Below are positions 1-5,325 of a stretch of 5,325 nt of DNA, one piece after another. The stretch covers positions 1 to 5,325 of the forward strand of contig JAWXCJ010000206.1 in the NCBI GenBank assembly GCA_034408875.1, in the 5' to 3' direction. Position numbers and translations under genes: made by a program. Position 1 is the stretch's first letter; every line of letters begins with the position of its first letter. Source of the stretch: JANNHK01 sp034408875. Lineage in GTDB: Bacteria; Actinomycetota; Acidimicrobiia; IMCC26256; PALSA-610. Under the pieces are notes generated by a model that was not told where the DNA came from, searched no databases, and worked only from the letters and a program-made list of their open reading frames with translations.

Positions 1-354
1 GCCCCGTGGAACTCCCCGAAGAGCCGTCCCCGCCCGGCGTCGCTGTTGGCCACGGTGTTGGGCCAAGACCTCGAAGACGGCGTCCTGAACGCGAGCCTGC
101 GCGCCGACAGTTCCGACGCGCAGCAAGTGCTCCGCGACGCGCTCACCCAGCTCCGTTCCCGCCTCGAGCTCGAAGGCGTGCGGGCCGGGCAGCTTTCCGT
201 CGACGACGGTCGCGCCAACGCCAACGGCGGCCAGAGACAGGCCGCGTCGCAGAACAATCAATCGGCCGGTCGTGAACGCAGTTCCCTACCGACCCAACCC
301 GAGGCCATCGTCGAACTCGCCGAGTCCGACGACAACCTAGATGTGAGGTTGTGA
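1..354 (+). CDS. fliK: Flagellar hook-length control protein FliK, C-terminal part (5' truncated by window)
   Basis: The reading frame is open from base 1 and ends with TGA at 352-354, so only the last 117 residues are visible. FliK is the secreted molecular ruler that measures hook length and, through its C-terminal domain, switches the export gate FlhB from hook to filament substrates. The visible part fits the conserved FliK C-terminal (Flg_hook) domain: an RPASL segment near residues 12-16 resembles the family LRPxxLG motif. It is followed by a beta-strand-like LEDGVLNASLRAD, then the amphipathic helix QQVLRDALTQLRSRLELEGV and the final GQLSVDDG strand. After that comes a polar Gln/Asn/Arg-rich tail of about 50 residues, which is normally disordered. 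A TTG at 46 could be called as a start, but the domain clearly begins upstream of it. The gene lies directly before flgD, its usual neighbour. Identification rests on domain pattern and context; the N-terminal ruler part is not visible. Confidence 0.83.
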   Translation, partial: APWNSPKSRPRPASLLATVLGQDLEDGVLNASLRADSSDAQQVLRDALTQLRSRLELEGVRAGQLSVDDGRANANGGQRQAASQNNQSAGRERSSLPTQPEAIVELAESDDNLDVRL

Positions 355-358
355 CGCG

Positions 359-1213
359 ATGACTGCCATCGATCCCTTTGCCGACGTACGGCTGCCCACG
401 ACAACGACCCCGCCGGTCAGGAACACCAACGACCAGTTCGGCAAGGACACGTTCCTGAAGTTGCTCGTCGCGCAGCTTCGCTTCCAGAACCCGATGTCTC
501 CGGCCGACCCCGGCGACTTCCTCGCCCAGTCGGCGCAGTTCACGATGGTGGAGAAGCTCGCGGAGATCGAGAAGGCGAGCGTCGAAGCGCGGAAGTCGAA
601 CGAGGTCCTCGCCGCCAGCGCCATGATCGGTCGCACCGTCACGTTCGGGACGCTGACGGGTGAACCGACCACCCCGATCGCGACGAGCGAGATCGGCATC
701 GGCGGCAACCTGCCCGCCAGCGCCGCGACCGCCGCGTCGTTCGAGACGACCACCGACGTGTACACGAACGACGGCGCCAAGGTGCCGCTCAAATTCCAGT
801 TCGTGCGCGCCGCCGACGCCCCCGAGGGCGGCGGCACGCAGTGGGACATGCGGGTCCTCGTCGGCACGCAGCAGATCGGCGCGTCGACCGTCACGTTCGA
901 CACGAACGGCGAGCGCACCAGCGGCGACGTCGGCGTCTCCATGGGAGCGCTCGAGACGATCGTCGGCACCGCCGGGAAGTGGCCTGCCGAAGGGATCACA
1001 TTCAAGCTCGGCGCACTTACCGACCCCGCGCGTTTGCGGGTCGGCACCGGCGCCGCGACACCGACCGTGCGCGAACAGAACGGGAGCGACGGCAACACGC
1101 TCACCGGGATCGTCACGGGAATTCGCTTTACCGAAGACGGCGCGGTACTTCGCGTCGGCAACCGCGACATACCGATGGCCTCGGTTCTCGAGGTCCACCC
1201 CACCGCCGTCTAG
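359..1213 (+). CDS. flgD: Flagellar hook cap / hook assembly protein FlgD with a FlgE-D2-like insert
   Basis: FlgD is the scaffold that sits on the growing hook and promotes polymerisation of FlgE; it is exported by the flagellar type III system and later discarded. The protein has 284 residues. Residues 25-85 hold the conserved FlgD N-terminal signature (FGKDTFLKLLVAQLRFQNPM, then FLAQSAQFTMVEKL). Residues 89-96 (MIGRTVTF) and about 250-280 (GIVTGIRF, VLRVGNRDIPMASVLEV) look like the two halves of the FlgD Tudor-like beta domain. Between them, at about 111-243, lies a segment resembling the D2 region of the neighbouring hook protein, including IGGNLPA and a closing QNGS. In enterobacterial FlgD an Ig-like domain occupies this slot. 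The ATG at 359 is four bases after the fliK stop, with a GAGG at 345-348 inside the end of fliK, which suggests co-transcription and coupled translation. The family call is secure; the nature of the insert is my inference from a hand alignment. Confidence 0.93.
   Translation: MTAIDPFADVRLPTTTTPPVRNTNDQFGKDTFLKLLVAQLRFQNPMSPADPGDFLAQSAQFTMVEKLAEIEKASVEARKSNEVLAASAMIGRTVTFGTLTGEPTTPIATSEIGIGGNLPASAATAASFETTTDVYTNDGAKVPLKFQFVRAADAPEGGGTQWDMRVLVGTQQIGASTVTFDTNGERTSGDVGVSMGALETIVGTAGKWPAEGITFKLGALTDPARLRVGTGAATPTVREQNGSDGNTLTGIVTGIRFTEDGAVLRVGNRDIPMASVLEVHPTAV
689..1087 (+). other. FlgE D2-like domain insert within flgD
   Basis: This stretch encodes FlgD residues 111-243. It aligns with FlgE residues 170-302 (bases 1744-2142), both 133 residues long. 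By hand, 27 of the last 69 positions (FlgD 175-243, FlgE 234-302) are identical without a gap, and overall identity is about one third. Shared landmarks in the same order are IGGNLPA, VY..G..PL, W..RV, VTF, GT.G.W, DP.RL and QNGS. At DNA level the only strong patch is ATCGG(C/T)GGCAACCTGCCCGCC (698-718 and 1753-1773, 20 of 21 matching), so the relationship looks old. It is not an exact recent repeat. Confidence 0.75.
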
Positions 1214-1220
1214 TACGACA

Positions 1221-1229
1221 GAGGAAAGG
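1221..1229 (+). promoter_or_regulatory. Ribosome binding site of flgE
   Basis: GAGGAAAGG lies seven bases before the ATG at 1237 and is the strongest Shine-Dalgarno match in the block. It fixes the flgE start and excludes the in-frame open extension that reaches back into flgD. A strong site suits a protein needed in more than a hundred copies per hook. Confidence 0.8.
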
Positions 1230-1236
1230 TCCTTTC

Positions 1237-2505
1237 ATGCTGCGTTCGATGTTCGCCGGTGTCTCCGGTCTCCGTTCTCATCAAGGTTTCATGGACGTCG
1301 TCGGTAACAACATCGCCAACGTCAACACGACCGGTTACAAGACGAGCAACATCCTGTTCCAGGACTTGCTCAGCCAGTCGTTGCGAGGTGGCGGCGCCCC
1401 AACTGCGGGGACCGCCGGCGGTACGAACCCGGCCCAGGTCGGTCTGGGTGTGCGGCTCGCGGGCATCACGCTGAACATGGCGCAAGGTGCGTCGCAGCTC
1501 ACCGGCCGATCGACCGACTTCGCGCTCCAGGGCGACGGGTTCTTCATCGTCGACCAGGGCGGTACGCGTGCGTACACCCGTGCGGGCAGCTTCTCGATGG
1601 ACGGTCTCGGCCAGCTCGTGACCTCCGAAGGTGGCTTCGTCCAGGGCTGGCCGGCGACCGCGGCCGGTGTCGTCGACACCAACGCGAGCGTTTCGCTGCT
1701 CCGCATCCCCGTCGGTCAAACCATCTCGCCGGTGACGACGACCTCGCTCGACATCGGTGGCAACCTGCCCGCCGACAGCGCGACGGCGACGAACATCAGC
1801 GCGTCGATCACCGTGTACAACAGCCTCGGTACCGCGATCCCGCTGCGCGCCGAGTTCCGCAAGATCGCGAACGTCGCACCGGACGTGAACTGGGAAGTGC
1901 GGGTGTACGACGCGGCCAACAACGTGATCCACGCCGCGACCGCGGTGACGTTCGGACCGACCGGCGCGCTGACGACCGGCAACGTCACGGTGACGCAGGC
2001 CGAGTTGAACGCCATCACGGGTACGTCGGGCACGTGGGCCGCGGGCGGCATCGTCCTCGACTTCGGTACCGCGGCCGACCCCGACCGCCTCACCGGTGCG
2101 TCGACGCTGAACAGCGTCGGCGCCCTGTCGCAGAACGGTTCGGCGATCGGTTCACTCGTCGGGTTCAGCGTCGCGTCCAGCGGCCTCATCTCCGGCGTGT
2201 TCTCGAACGGTCGCAACCAGGCCCTCGGCCAGATCGCGCTCGCCGCGTTCGCCAACCCGGCCGGTCTCGAAAAAGCCGGCGGCTCGCTGTACCGCGCGTC
2301 GGTCAACTCGGGAGAGCCCCAGGTCGGTGTGGCGGGCCAGGGCGGCCGCGGCACCCTCGCCGGCGGCACGCTCGAAATGTCGAACGTCGACCTCGCGGCC
2401 GAGTTCACGAACCTGATTATCGCGCAGCGTGGTTTCCAGGCGAACTCCCGCATCATCACCGCTTCCGACGAGATCCTCCAGGACCTCGTCAACCTCAAGC
2501 GATAG
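1237..2505 (+). CDS. flgE: Flagellar hook protein FlgE
   Basis: FlgE polymerises into the hook, the flexible joint that passes torque from the rod to the filament. The 422-residue length is normal for the family. Residues 1-35 carry the rod/hook N-terminal signature (MFAGVSGLRSHQGFMDVVGNNIANVNTTGYK), which forms the D0 helix and is also used for export. A Gly/Ala-rich loop follows at about 49-65, then the FlgE/F/G core (DFALQGDGFFIVDQGGTRAYTRAGSF, near 94-119). A D2 domain begins at about residue 170 with IGGNLPA and runs to about 300. The C-terminal D0 helix signature (NVDLAAEFTNLIIAQRGFQANSRIIT, near 383-408) ends in DEILQDLVNLKR. It follows flgD after a 23-base gap and is closed by a strong hairpin, so it is probably the last gene of this transcript. 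The first and last segments tell it apart from FlgF and FlgG by length and by the flgD neighbour. Confidence 0.96.
   Translation: MLRSMFAGVSGLRSHQGFMDVVGNNIANVNTTGYKTSNILFQDLLSQSLRGGGAPTAGTAGGTNPAQVGLGVRLAGITLNMAQGASQLTGRSTDFALQGDGFFIVDQGGTRAYTRAGSFSMDGLGQLVTSEGGFVQGWPATAAGVVDTNASVSLLRIPVGQTISPVTTTSLDIGGNLPADSATATNISASITVYNSLGTAIPLRAEFRKIANVAPDVNWEVRVYDAANNVIHAATAVTFGPTGALTTGNVTVTQAELNAITGTSGTWAAGGIVLDFGTAADPDRLTGASTLNSVGALSQNGSAIGSLVGFSVASSGLISGVFSNGRNQALGQIALAAFANPAGLEKAGGSLYRASVNSGEPQVGVAGQGGRGTLAGGTLEMSNVDLAAEFTNLIIAQRGFQANSRIITASDEILQDLVNLKR
1744..2142 (+). other. FlgE D2 region, homologous to the flgD insert
   Basis: Encodes FlgE residues 170-302, starting at the SLDIGGNLPA strand and ending at QNGS, before the chain returns to the hook core. 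In hook structures D2 is the outer, solvent-exposed domain that contacts neighbouring subunits. The same-length segment of flgD (689-1087) aligns with it, so within this window the two genes carry diverged copies of one domain. Confidence 0.72.
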
Positions 2506-2514
2506 CTCGGACAT

Positions 2515-2552
2515 AGGGCGATCAGGCCCCTGACCAGGGGCCTGATCGTCCT
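2515..2552 (+). terminator. Strong hairpin terminator downstream of flgE
   Basis: A perfect 13-bp inverted repeat, GATCAGGCCCCTG (2520-2532) and CAGGGGCCTGATC (2535-2547), is separated by only two bases. The innermost pairs must open to form a loop. Pairing extends outward to about 18 bp (2515-2532 with 2535-2552) with one G-U pair. It starts ten bases after the flgE stop. The following tract is only CTTTCCC, a weak U-run of the kind often seen in high-GC actinobacteria, so termination may be incomplete. The stem is symmetrical and could also act on the other strand, but no gene approaches from that side. Confidence 0.82.
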
Positions 2553-2557
2553 TTCCC

Positions 2558-2585
2558 TAATCCGCCTCTGTAGGTGTGCCGATAG
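2558..2585 (+). promoter_or_regulatory. Putative sigma-28 (FliA/SigD/WhiG-type) motility promoter
   Basis: TAAT (2558-2561) and GCCGATAG (2578-2585) are separated by 16 bases. The known motility sigma consensus is TAAA, about 15-16 bases, then GCCGATAA or GCCGATAT, so ten of twelve consensus positions match. It lies immediately after the flgE hairpin and points at flbD/swrD-fliL, leaving a leader of about 80 bases. Transcription should begin near 2591-2594. I saw no second GCCGATA in the window on either strand. The motif and placement are seen; use by a sigma-28 factor is inferred. Confidence 0.68.
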
Positions 2586-2587
2586 TC

Positions 2588-2597
2588 GGGTTAACCC
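2588..2597 (+). repeat. Perfect 10-bp palindrome at the predicted transcription start
   Basis: GGGTTAACCC is fully self-complementary and lies 3 to 12 bases after the putative -10 element, so it overlaps the expected start of transcription. It could be an operator half or a short binding site, or it could be chance. The flanking bases do not extend the symmetry. Confidence 0.35.
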
Positions 2598-2660
2598 TCG
2601 GCGAGGTCCACTGTGCGGACGCAGCGGAGCCACGGACGGCGCAGTGAGGGAGCCATCGAC

Positions 2661-2665
2661 AAGGA
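2661..2665 (+). promoter_or_regulatory. Ribosome binding site deciding the flbD/swrD start
   Basis: AAGGA sits seven bases before the ATG at 2673. This start gives a protein beginning MITVTRLNG, exactly where the FlbD/SwrD family begins. The upstream in-frame GTG at 2613 would add 20 polar residues with no family counterpart. Confidence 0.75.
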
Positions 2666-2672
2666 CGGATCG

Positions 2673-2924
2673 ATGATCACGGTGACCCGGCTCAACGGGC
2701 CGGCATTCGCACTCAACCACGATTTGATCGAGAGAGTCGAGGCAACGCCCGACTCGGTGATCACGCTCGTGGACGGCACCAAATACGTGGTGACCGAAAG
2801 TGTCGAAGAGATCGTGGCGCGCATCCGGGAATCGAAGGCCTCTGTGATCGCGCTCTCACACTTGCTCGAACATCGGATCAGTGGCGGACCGACGCTGCGG
2901 ATCGTGCCCAGCGAAGAGGACTGA
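2673..2924 (+). CDS. swrD: FlbD/SwrD family flagellar motor protein
   Basis: An 83-residue protein of the short FlbD family, which is unrelated to the Caulobacter transcription factor also called FlbD. The Bacillus subtilis member, SwrD (formerly YlzI), raises flagellar motor torque and is needed for swarming; its molecular partner is not settled. The family pattern is very clear in residues 1-52: MITVTRLNG, an FALNHDLIERVEATPDSVI segment, TLVDGTKYVV and the helix ESVEEIVARIRES. Residues 56-83 form a charged tail, slightly longer than in most members. No signal peptide or membrane segment is visible, so it should be cytoplasmic. It lies between flgE and fliL, the same position as in the Bacillus fla/che operon, and is five bases from fliL. 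A putative motility-sigma promoter and its own ribosome binding site precede it. Confidence 0.9.
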   Translation: MITVTRLNGPAFALNHDLIERVEATPDSVITLVDGTKYVVTESVEEIVARIRESKASVIALSHLLEHRISGGPTLRIVPSEED

Positions 2925-2929
2925 GCCGA

Positions 2930-3736
2930 ATGGCCGAAGAAGAAGAGGCAAGCGAGGCCGAAGCGCCCGAAGAAGAAGAGGAGAAGAAGAAGGGCGGGAT
3001 CAAGAAGATCCTGATCAAGGTCATTCCCTTGCTGCTCGTCGGGTACTTCGTCGCCAAGATGACCGTCTTGAAGCCGCCTCCGCCGACGCAGGAGGAGATC
3101 GACGCGGCCCACCAAACCGAACTGGTGGAGACGTGGGCCATGTGCGCGACCGAGAACCACCAGCCGTTCGACGTCGACGACCTCGCCGCCGAGGCCAAGG
3201 CCAAGATCGAAGAAGAGCACGAAGAAGCCGAAGCGGCCGAGTTCGAAGCCGAACCCAGCTCGAGCAGCAAGGACGACGAAGAGGAAGCGGACCCGAACGT
3301 CGAAGCACCCGCGGACGAAGAAGCGCCCGCGGCCGAGGAAGAAGGCCACGGCGCCGGGCTTCCCGGAACCGGCGGGCTCGGCATGAAAGCGCTCGCCGGC
3401 TCCCGCCCCGGTACCGCCGGCGGAGGGCCGGCTTCGGGTCTGAATCCCGTGTACGACAACGACGCCGTCACCCTCAACCTCGCCGACGGTCGCTACGTCA
3501 AGATCAAGCTCGCCCTGCAGCTCCATTCGGTCGTCGACGTCGAAGCACTCGGCGCCTCGAACTACGGCTCGAAGGCACAGGACATCGTGAACACCCGCCT
3601 CCGGGCGCTCACAGTCGACCAGCTCCAGTCGCCCGAAACCGTGACCGCGCTGAAGTACGAGCTCGGCAACACGATCTGTCGCGAGTACCACGGCGAAGTC
3701 ACCCAGATTTACTTCACCGAGTTCGTGACGCAGTAA
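2930..3736 (+). CDS. fliL: Flagellar basal body-associated protein FliL with a long acidic linker
   Basis: FliL is a single-pass inner-membrane protein that surrounds or supports the MotA/MotB stator and helps the motor work under load. Residues 1-18 are almost all Glu/Ala; residues 19-30 are Lys-rich (positive-inside), followed by one membrane segment at about 27-47. The conserved extracytoplasmic FliL domain occupies about 172-268: NPVYDNDAVTLNLADGRYVKIKLALQL, helices around residues 205-240, and the typical ending YFTEFVTQ. At 268 residues it is well above the usual length of about 140-180. The excess is the region between the membrane and the domain: residues 48-83 are fairly ordinary, 84-141 are very rich in Glu, Asp and Ala, and 142-170 are Gly/Pro-rich. 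Two cysteines (72 and 250) lie outside the membrane. It starts five bases after swrD, with GAGG at 2916-2919, so the two are probably translated from one message. The fliM gene that often follows is absent here. Confidence 0.92.
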   Translation: MAEEEEASEAEAPEEEEEKKKGGIKKILIKVIPLLLVGYFVAKMTVLKPPPPTQEEIDAAHQTELVETWAMCATENHQPFDVDDLAAEAKAKIEEEHEEAEAAEFEAEPSSSSKDDEEEADPNVEAPADEEAPAAEEEGHGAGLPGTGGLGMKALAGSRPGTAGGGPASGLNPVYDNDAVTLNLADGRYVKIKLALQLHSVVDVEALGASNYGSKAQDIVNTRLRALTVDQLQSPETVTALKYELGNTICREYHGEVTQIYFTEFVTQ

Positions 3737-3752
3737 CGCCTCATCGCGGCAC

Positions 3753-3773
3753 GAGCGGCGTACCCGCCGGCTC
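3753..3773. terminator. Possible shared hairpin between convergent genes
   Basis: In the 39-base gap between fliL and the minus-strand gene, GAGC-GGCG (3753-3760) can pair with CGCC-G-GCTC (3765-3773) around a TACC loop with one bulged G. The stem could serve both strands, but no T-run follows on either side, so terminator function is only suggested by position. Confidence 0.35.
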
Positions 3774-3775
3774 GG

Positions 3776-5323
3776 TTACGGAGACCCGAGGAGTTGGTCG
3801 ACGGGAGCGAACTGGTCGCTCAGCACGACCGAGTCACCGGCAAAGTCGCGAACGTCGGCGCCGGAGATGGCGAGCGAGGTCGAGCCGAACGTTGCCGCGA
3901 TTGCGGCAAGTTCGTCCGCGCCGGGCAGATCATTGCCGCCCACGATGACGAGATTCGTGTTCGGGCCCGACTCGGCGAGGAAGGCCGCCGGACGACCGAG
4001 AACCACGACATCGTCGAACGCAACTTCCAGCGTCCGGACCGCCGCTCGGGCGAAGCGGTAGTCGCCGGAGTCGACCACGTTCATCACGTAGAGCCCGTCC
4101 GGCGCGAGCCGGGCTCGCACCTGCGCGAGGAACTCGATCGTTGTGAGGTGCCACGGCACCGACAACCCCGAGAATGCATCTGCGACGATCACATCGAACC
4201 GGCTCGACCCGAGTTCGGTGATCGACACCCGAGCATCGCCAATCCTCGTGCTGATCCGATCCGAATGCTCGCGCAGCCCGATCGCGTCCGTCACGGCCTC
4301 GACGAGCCGAGGATCGATCTCGAGCACGACATGGGTCGAGCTCGGATACGCATCGGCGAAATAGAGGGGAAGCGTGTATCCGCCGGCGCCGACGTAGAGG
4401 AATCGGCTCGGGGTTCCGTTGGCGCCCGCGACCGCGCCGGCTAGGTCGCGCGCGTAACTCAGGCGCAGATTGCTCGAATCCTCCGTGTCGGTGATGCTGC
4501 TTTCGTACACGTCACTGCGGAACAGATACTCCGACGTTCCCGGCAGCTGAACGATGTCGAGGCAGACGTACTTCGTCTCGGTAGTACACGGAAGCCGGGC
4601 GTCGACGGACGCCCCGATCACGAGCATTGCTCCGGCGCATGCCGCGGCGGCCGCGACCGCGAGGGGCGTGCCGCGGCGTGTCCTGACGAGAAGCGCACAC
4701 CCGAGTGCGGCGATGGCAGAACCGGCGACAACGAGGATCGTGTCGGATCTGAACGTGCCGACGAGGAAGAAACCCGTTCCGAAGTTCCCGACGAGCGCTC
4801 CGATAGTGGCCAACGCCGCGATGTTTCCGGCGACGCGCCCGAGCCGCGCCGGATCGTGACCGAGACCCTTGAGCACCACCGGGCTCGCCATGCTCAAGAG
4901 CACGCTCGGTAGGAAGAAGGCCCCCATCGTGAGGAGCACCGCGGCCTTCGGGTCGGTGCCGGCGACCCGGGGACCGATCAGATCTATCGCGACCGGCGCC
5001 AGCGCCAGGAGTACGCCGCCGGCGACGAGCGCGCCACCCAGGGCGGCCCGCGGTGCTCGCGAATCGGCGACGCGCCCTCCGGCCCAGTTGCCGATTGAAA
5101 TGCCGGCGAGGATGCAACCGATGACTGCGGAGATCGTTTCGAGGGTGACCCCGACGTAGGGCGCGATCATCCTGGTAGCGACGATCTCGGCCACGAGCAC
5201 CACGGCCGAGGCGAGCCCGACGATGGCCGTGCCGGCCCGAGGCCCGAGCGGCCGCGCGCCTCGAGCCGGGCGGTACCCCGCGCCACCTTCCGTGGCACCC
5301 GGTTGGACGGCCCGCTCGATCAC
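3776..5323 (-). CDS. Membrane protein fused to a spermidine synthase-like methyltransferase-fold domain
   Basis: The gene encodes up to 515 residues. Residues about 33-240 contain roughly seven hydrophobic segments (near 33-51, 62-83, 93-117, 128-150, 163-190, 194-213, 220-240), including VAEIVATRMIAPYVGVTLET and the loop GNWAGGRVADSRAP. These are typical of proteins annotated as fused MFS/spermidine synthase. Residues about 255-500 form a soluble spermidine-synthase-like Rossmann domain with RSDVYESSI, the nucleotide-binding FLYVGAGGYTLPL (308-320), the acidic strand end VVLEIDP (332-338), GDARV (362-366) and VIVADAFSGLSVP (378-390). The second Asp of the classical DxxD polyamine site is not seen, so true spermidine synthesis is doubtful and the substrate is unknown. 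Cysteines 246 and 254 precede the domain. A GTG at 5323 is two bases from the window edge, so the real start could be further upstream. It converges on fliL with a 39-base gap and has no evident flagellar link. Confidence 0.82.
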   Translation of the reverse strand: MIERAVQPGATEGGAGYRPARGARPLGPRAGTAIVGLASAVVLVAEIVATRMIAPYVGVTLETISAVIGCILAGISIGNWAGGRVADSRAPRAALGGALVAGGVLLALAPVAIDLIGPRVAGTDPKAAVLLTMGAFFLPSVLLSMASPVVLKGLGHDPARLGRVAGNIAALATIGALVGNFGTGFFLVGTFRSDTILVVAGSAIAALGCALLVRTRRGTPLAVAAAAACAGAMLVIGASVDARLPCTTETKYVCLDIVQLPGTSEYLFRSDVYESSITDTEDSSNLRLSYARDLAGAVAGANGTPSRFLYVGAGGYTLPLYFADAYPSSTHVVLEIDPRLVEAVTDAIGLREHSDRISTRIGDARVSITELGSSRFDVIVADAFSGLSVPWHLTTIEFLAQVRARLAPDGLYVMNVVDSGDYRFARAAVRTLEVAFDDVVVLGRPAAFLAESGPNTNLVIVGGNDLPGADELAAIAATFGSTSLAISGADVRDFAGDSVVLSDQFAPVDQLLGSP

Positions 5324-5325
5324 CC

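Noticed and set aside
143..1198. Long minus-strand open frames opposite fliK/flgD (143-1198 and 337-1203)
   Set aside because: They are antisense shadows of the GC-rich flgD gene, with Arg/Asp-rich or low-information products and no recognisable domain, while the plus strand has clear flagellar signatures.
841..1236. In-frame upstream extension of flgE beginning at 841
   Set aside because: The added residues are Arg-rich frame-shifted flgD, and the family start MLRSMFAGVSGL with a strong ribosome binding site lies at 1237.
2613..2672. GTG start at 2613 for swrD
   Set aside because: It adds 20 polar residues absent from the family, and AAGGA correctly precedes the ATG at 2673.
2930..3360. 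GAAGAAGAG-like purine runs considered as a simple DNA repeat
   Set aside because: They are irregular codon mixtures for Glu/Lys/Ala in fliL and have no constant period; protein-level acidity explains them.
2591..3691. Minus-strand open frame across swrD/fliL, rich in Phe/Leu
   Set aside because: It is the complement of the Glu/Lys codons of fliL; the hydrophobic runs are a reflection of GAA/GAG repeats and not a membrane protein.
2881..3948. Plus-strand Arg-rich open frame of 355 residues overlapping fliL
   Set aside because: It is an out-of-frame reading of fliL that continues into the antisense of the next gene, with no domain pattern.
1..5325. Search for tRNA/rRNA genes, CRISPR arrays, insertion sequences, phage or defence genes
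   Set aside because: I saw no such signature; the window is almost fully explained by six coding regions and short intergenic sites.

Overview
This is a GC-rich piece of a bacterial flagellar operon, followed by one unrelated gene that converges on it. The gene order is fliK (3' end) - flgD - flgE - flbD/swrD - fliL. This matches the hook and basal-body part of the fla/che operon known from Gram-positive bacteria. High GC, GC-rich third positions, GTG/ATG starts and the gene set suggest a motile high-GC actinobacterium, possibly of the Acidimicrobiia type. That placement is inferred from style and not proven by a marker gene.

Layout: positions 1-354 hold the C-terminal domain of the hook-length ruler FliK, cut by the window edge. 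The hook cap gene flgD (359-1213) and the hook gene flgE (1237-2505) follow closely. A strong hairpin (2515-2552) ends this block. Directly behind it lies a good match to a motility sigma factor (sigma-28/FliA/SigD/WhiG type) promoter, TAAT-N16-GCCGATAG (2558-2585), and a perfect 10-bp palindrome sits where transcription should begin. This would separately drive flbD/swrD (2673-2924) and fliL (2930-3736), the motor-torque and stator-associated genes. Hook assembly genes and motor-power genes would then be separate transcription units, although some readthrough is possible. After fliL, where fliM is expected in the Bacillus-like order, the cluster stops. A minus-strand gene (3776-5323) encodes a membrane protein fused to a spermidine-synthase-like methyltransferase fold. 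It runs convergently and has no obvious flagellar role.

The most interesting point is in flgD. Its Tudor-like domain is interrupted by about 133 residues that align, at about one third identity by hand, with the D2 domain region of the adjacent hook protein FlgE. The cap protein and the hook protein therefore appear to share an outer domain. A second oddity is FliL, which is much longer than usual because of an acidic, low-complexity extracytoplasmic linker.
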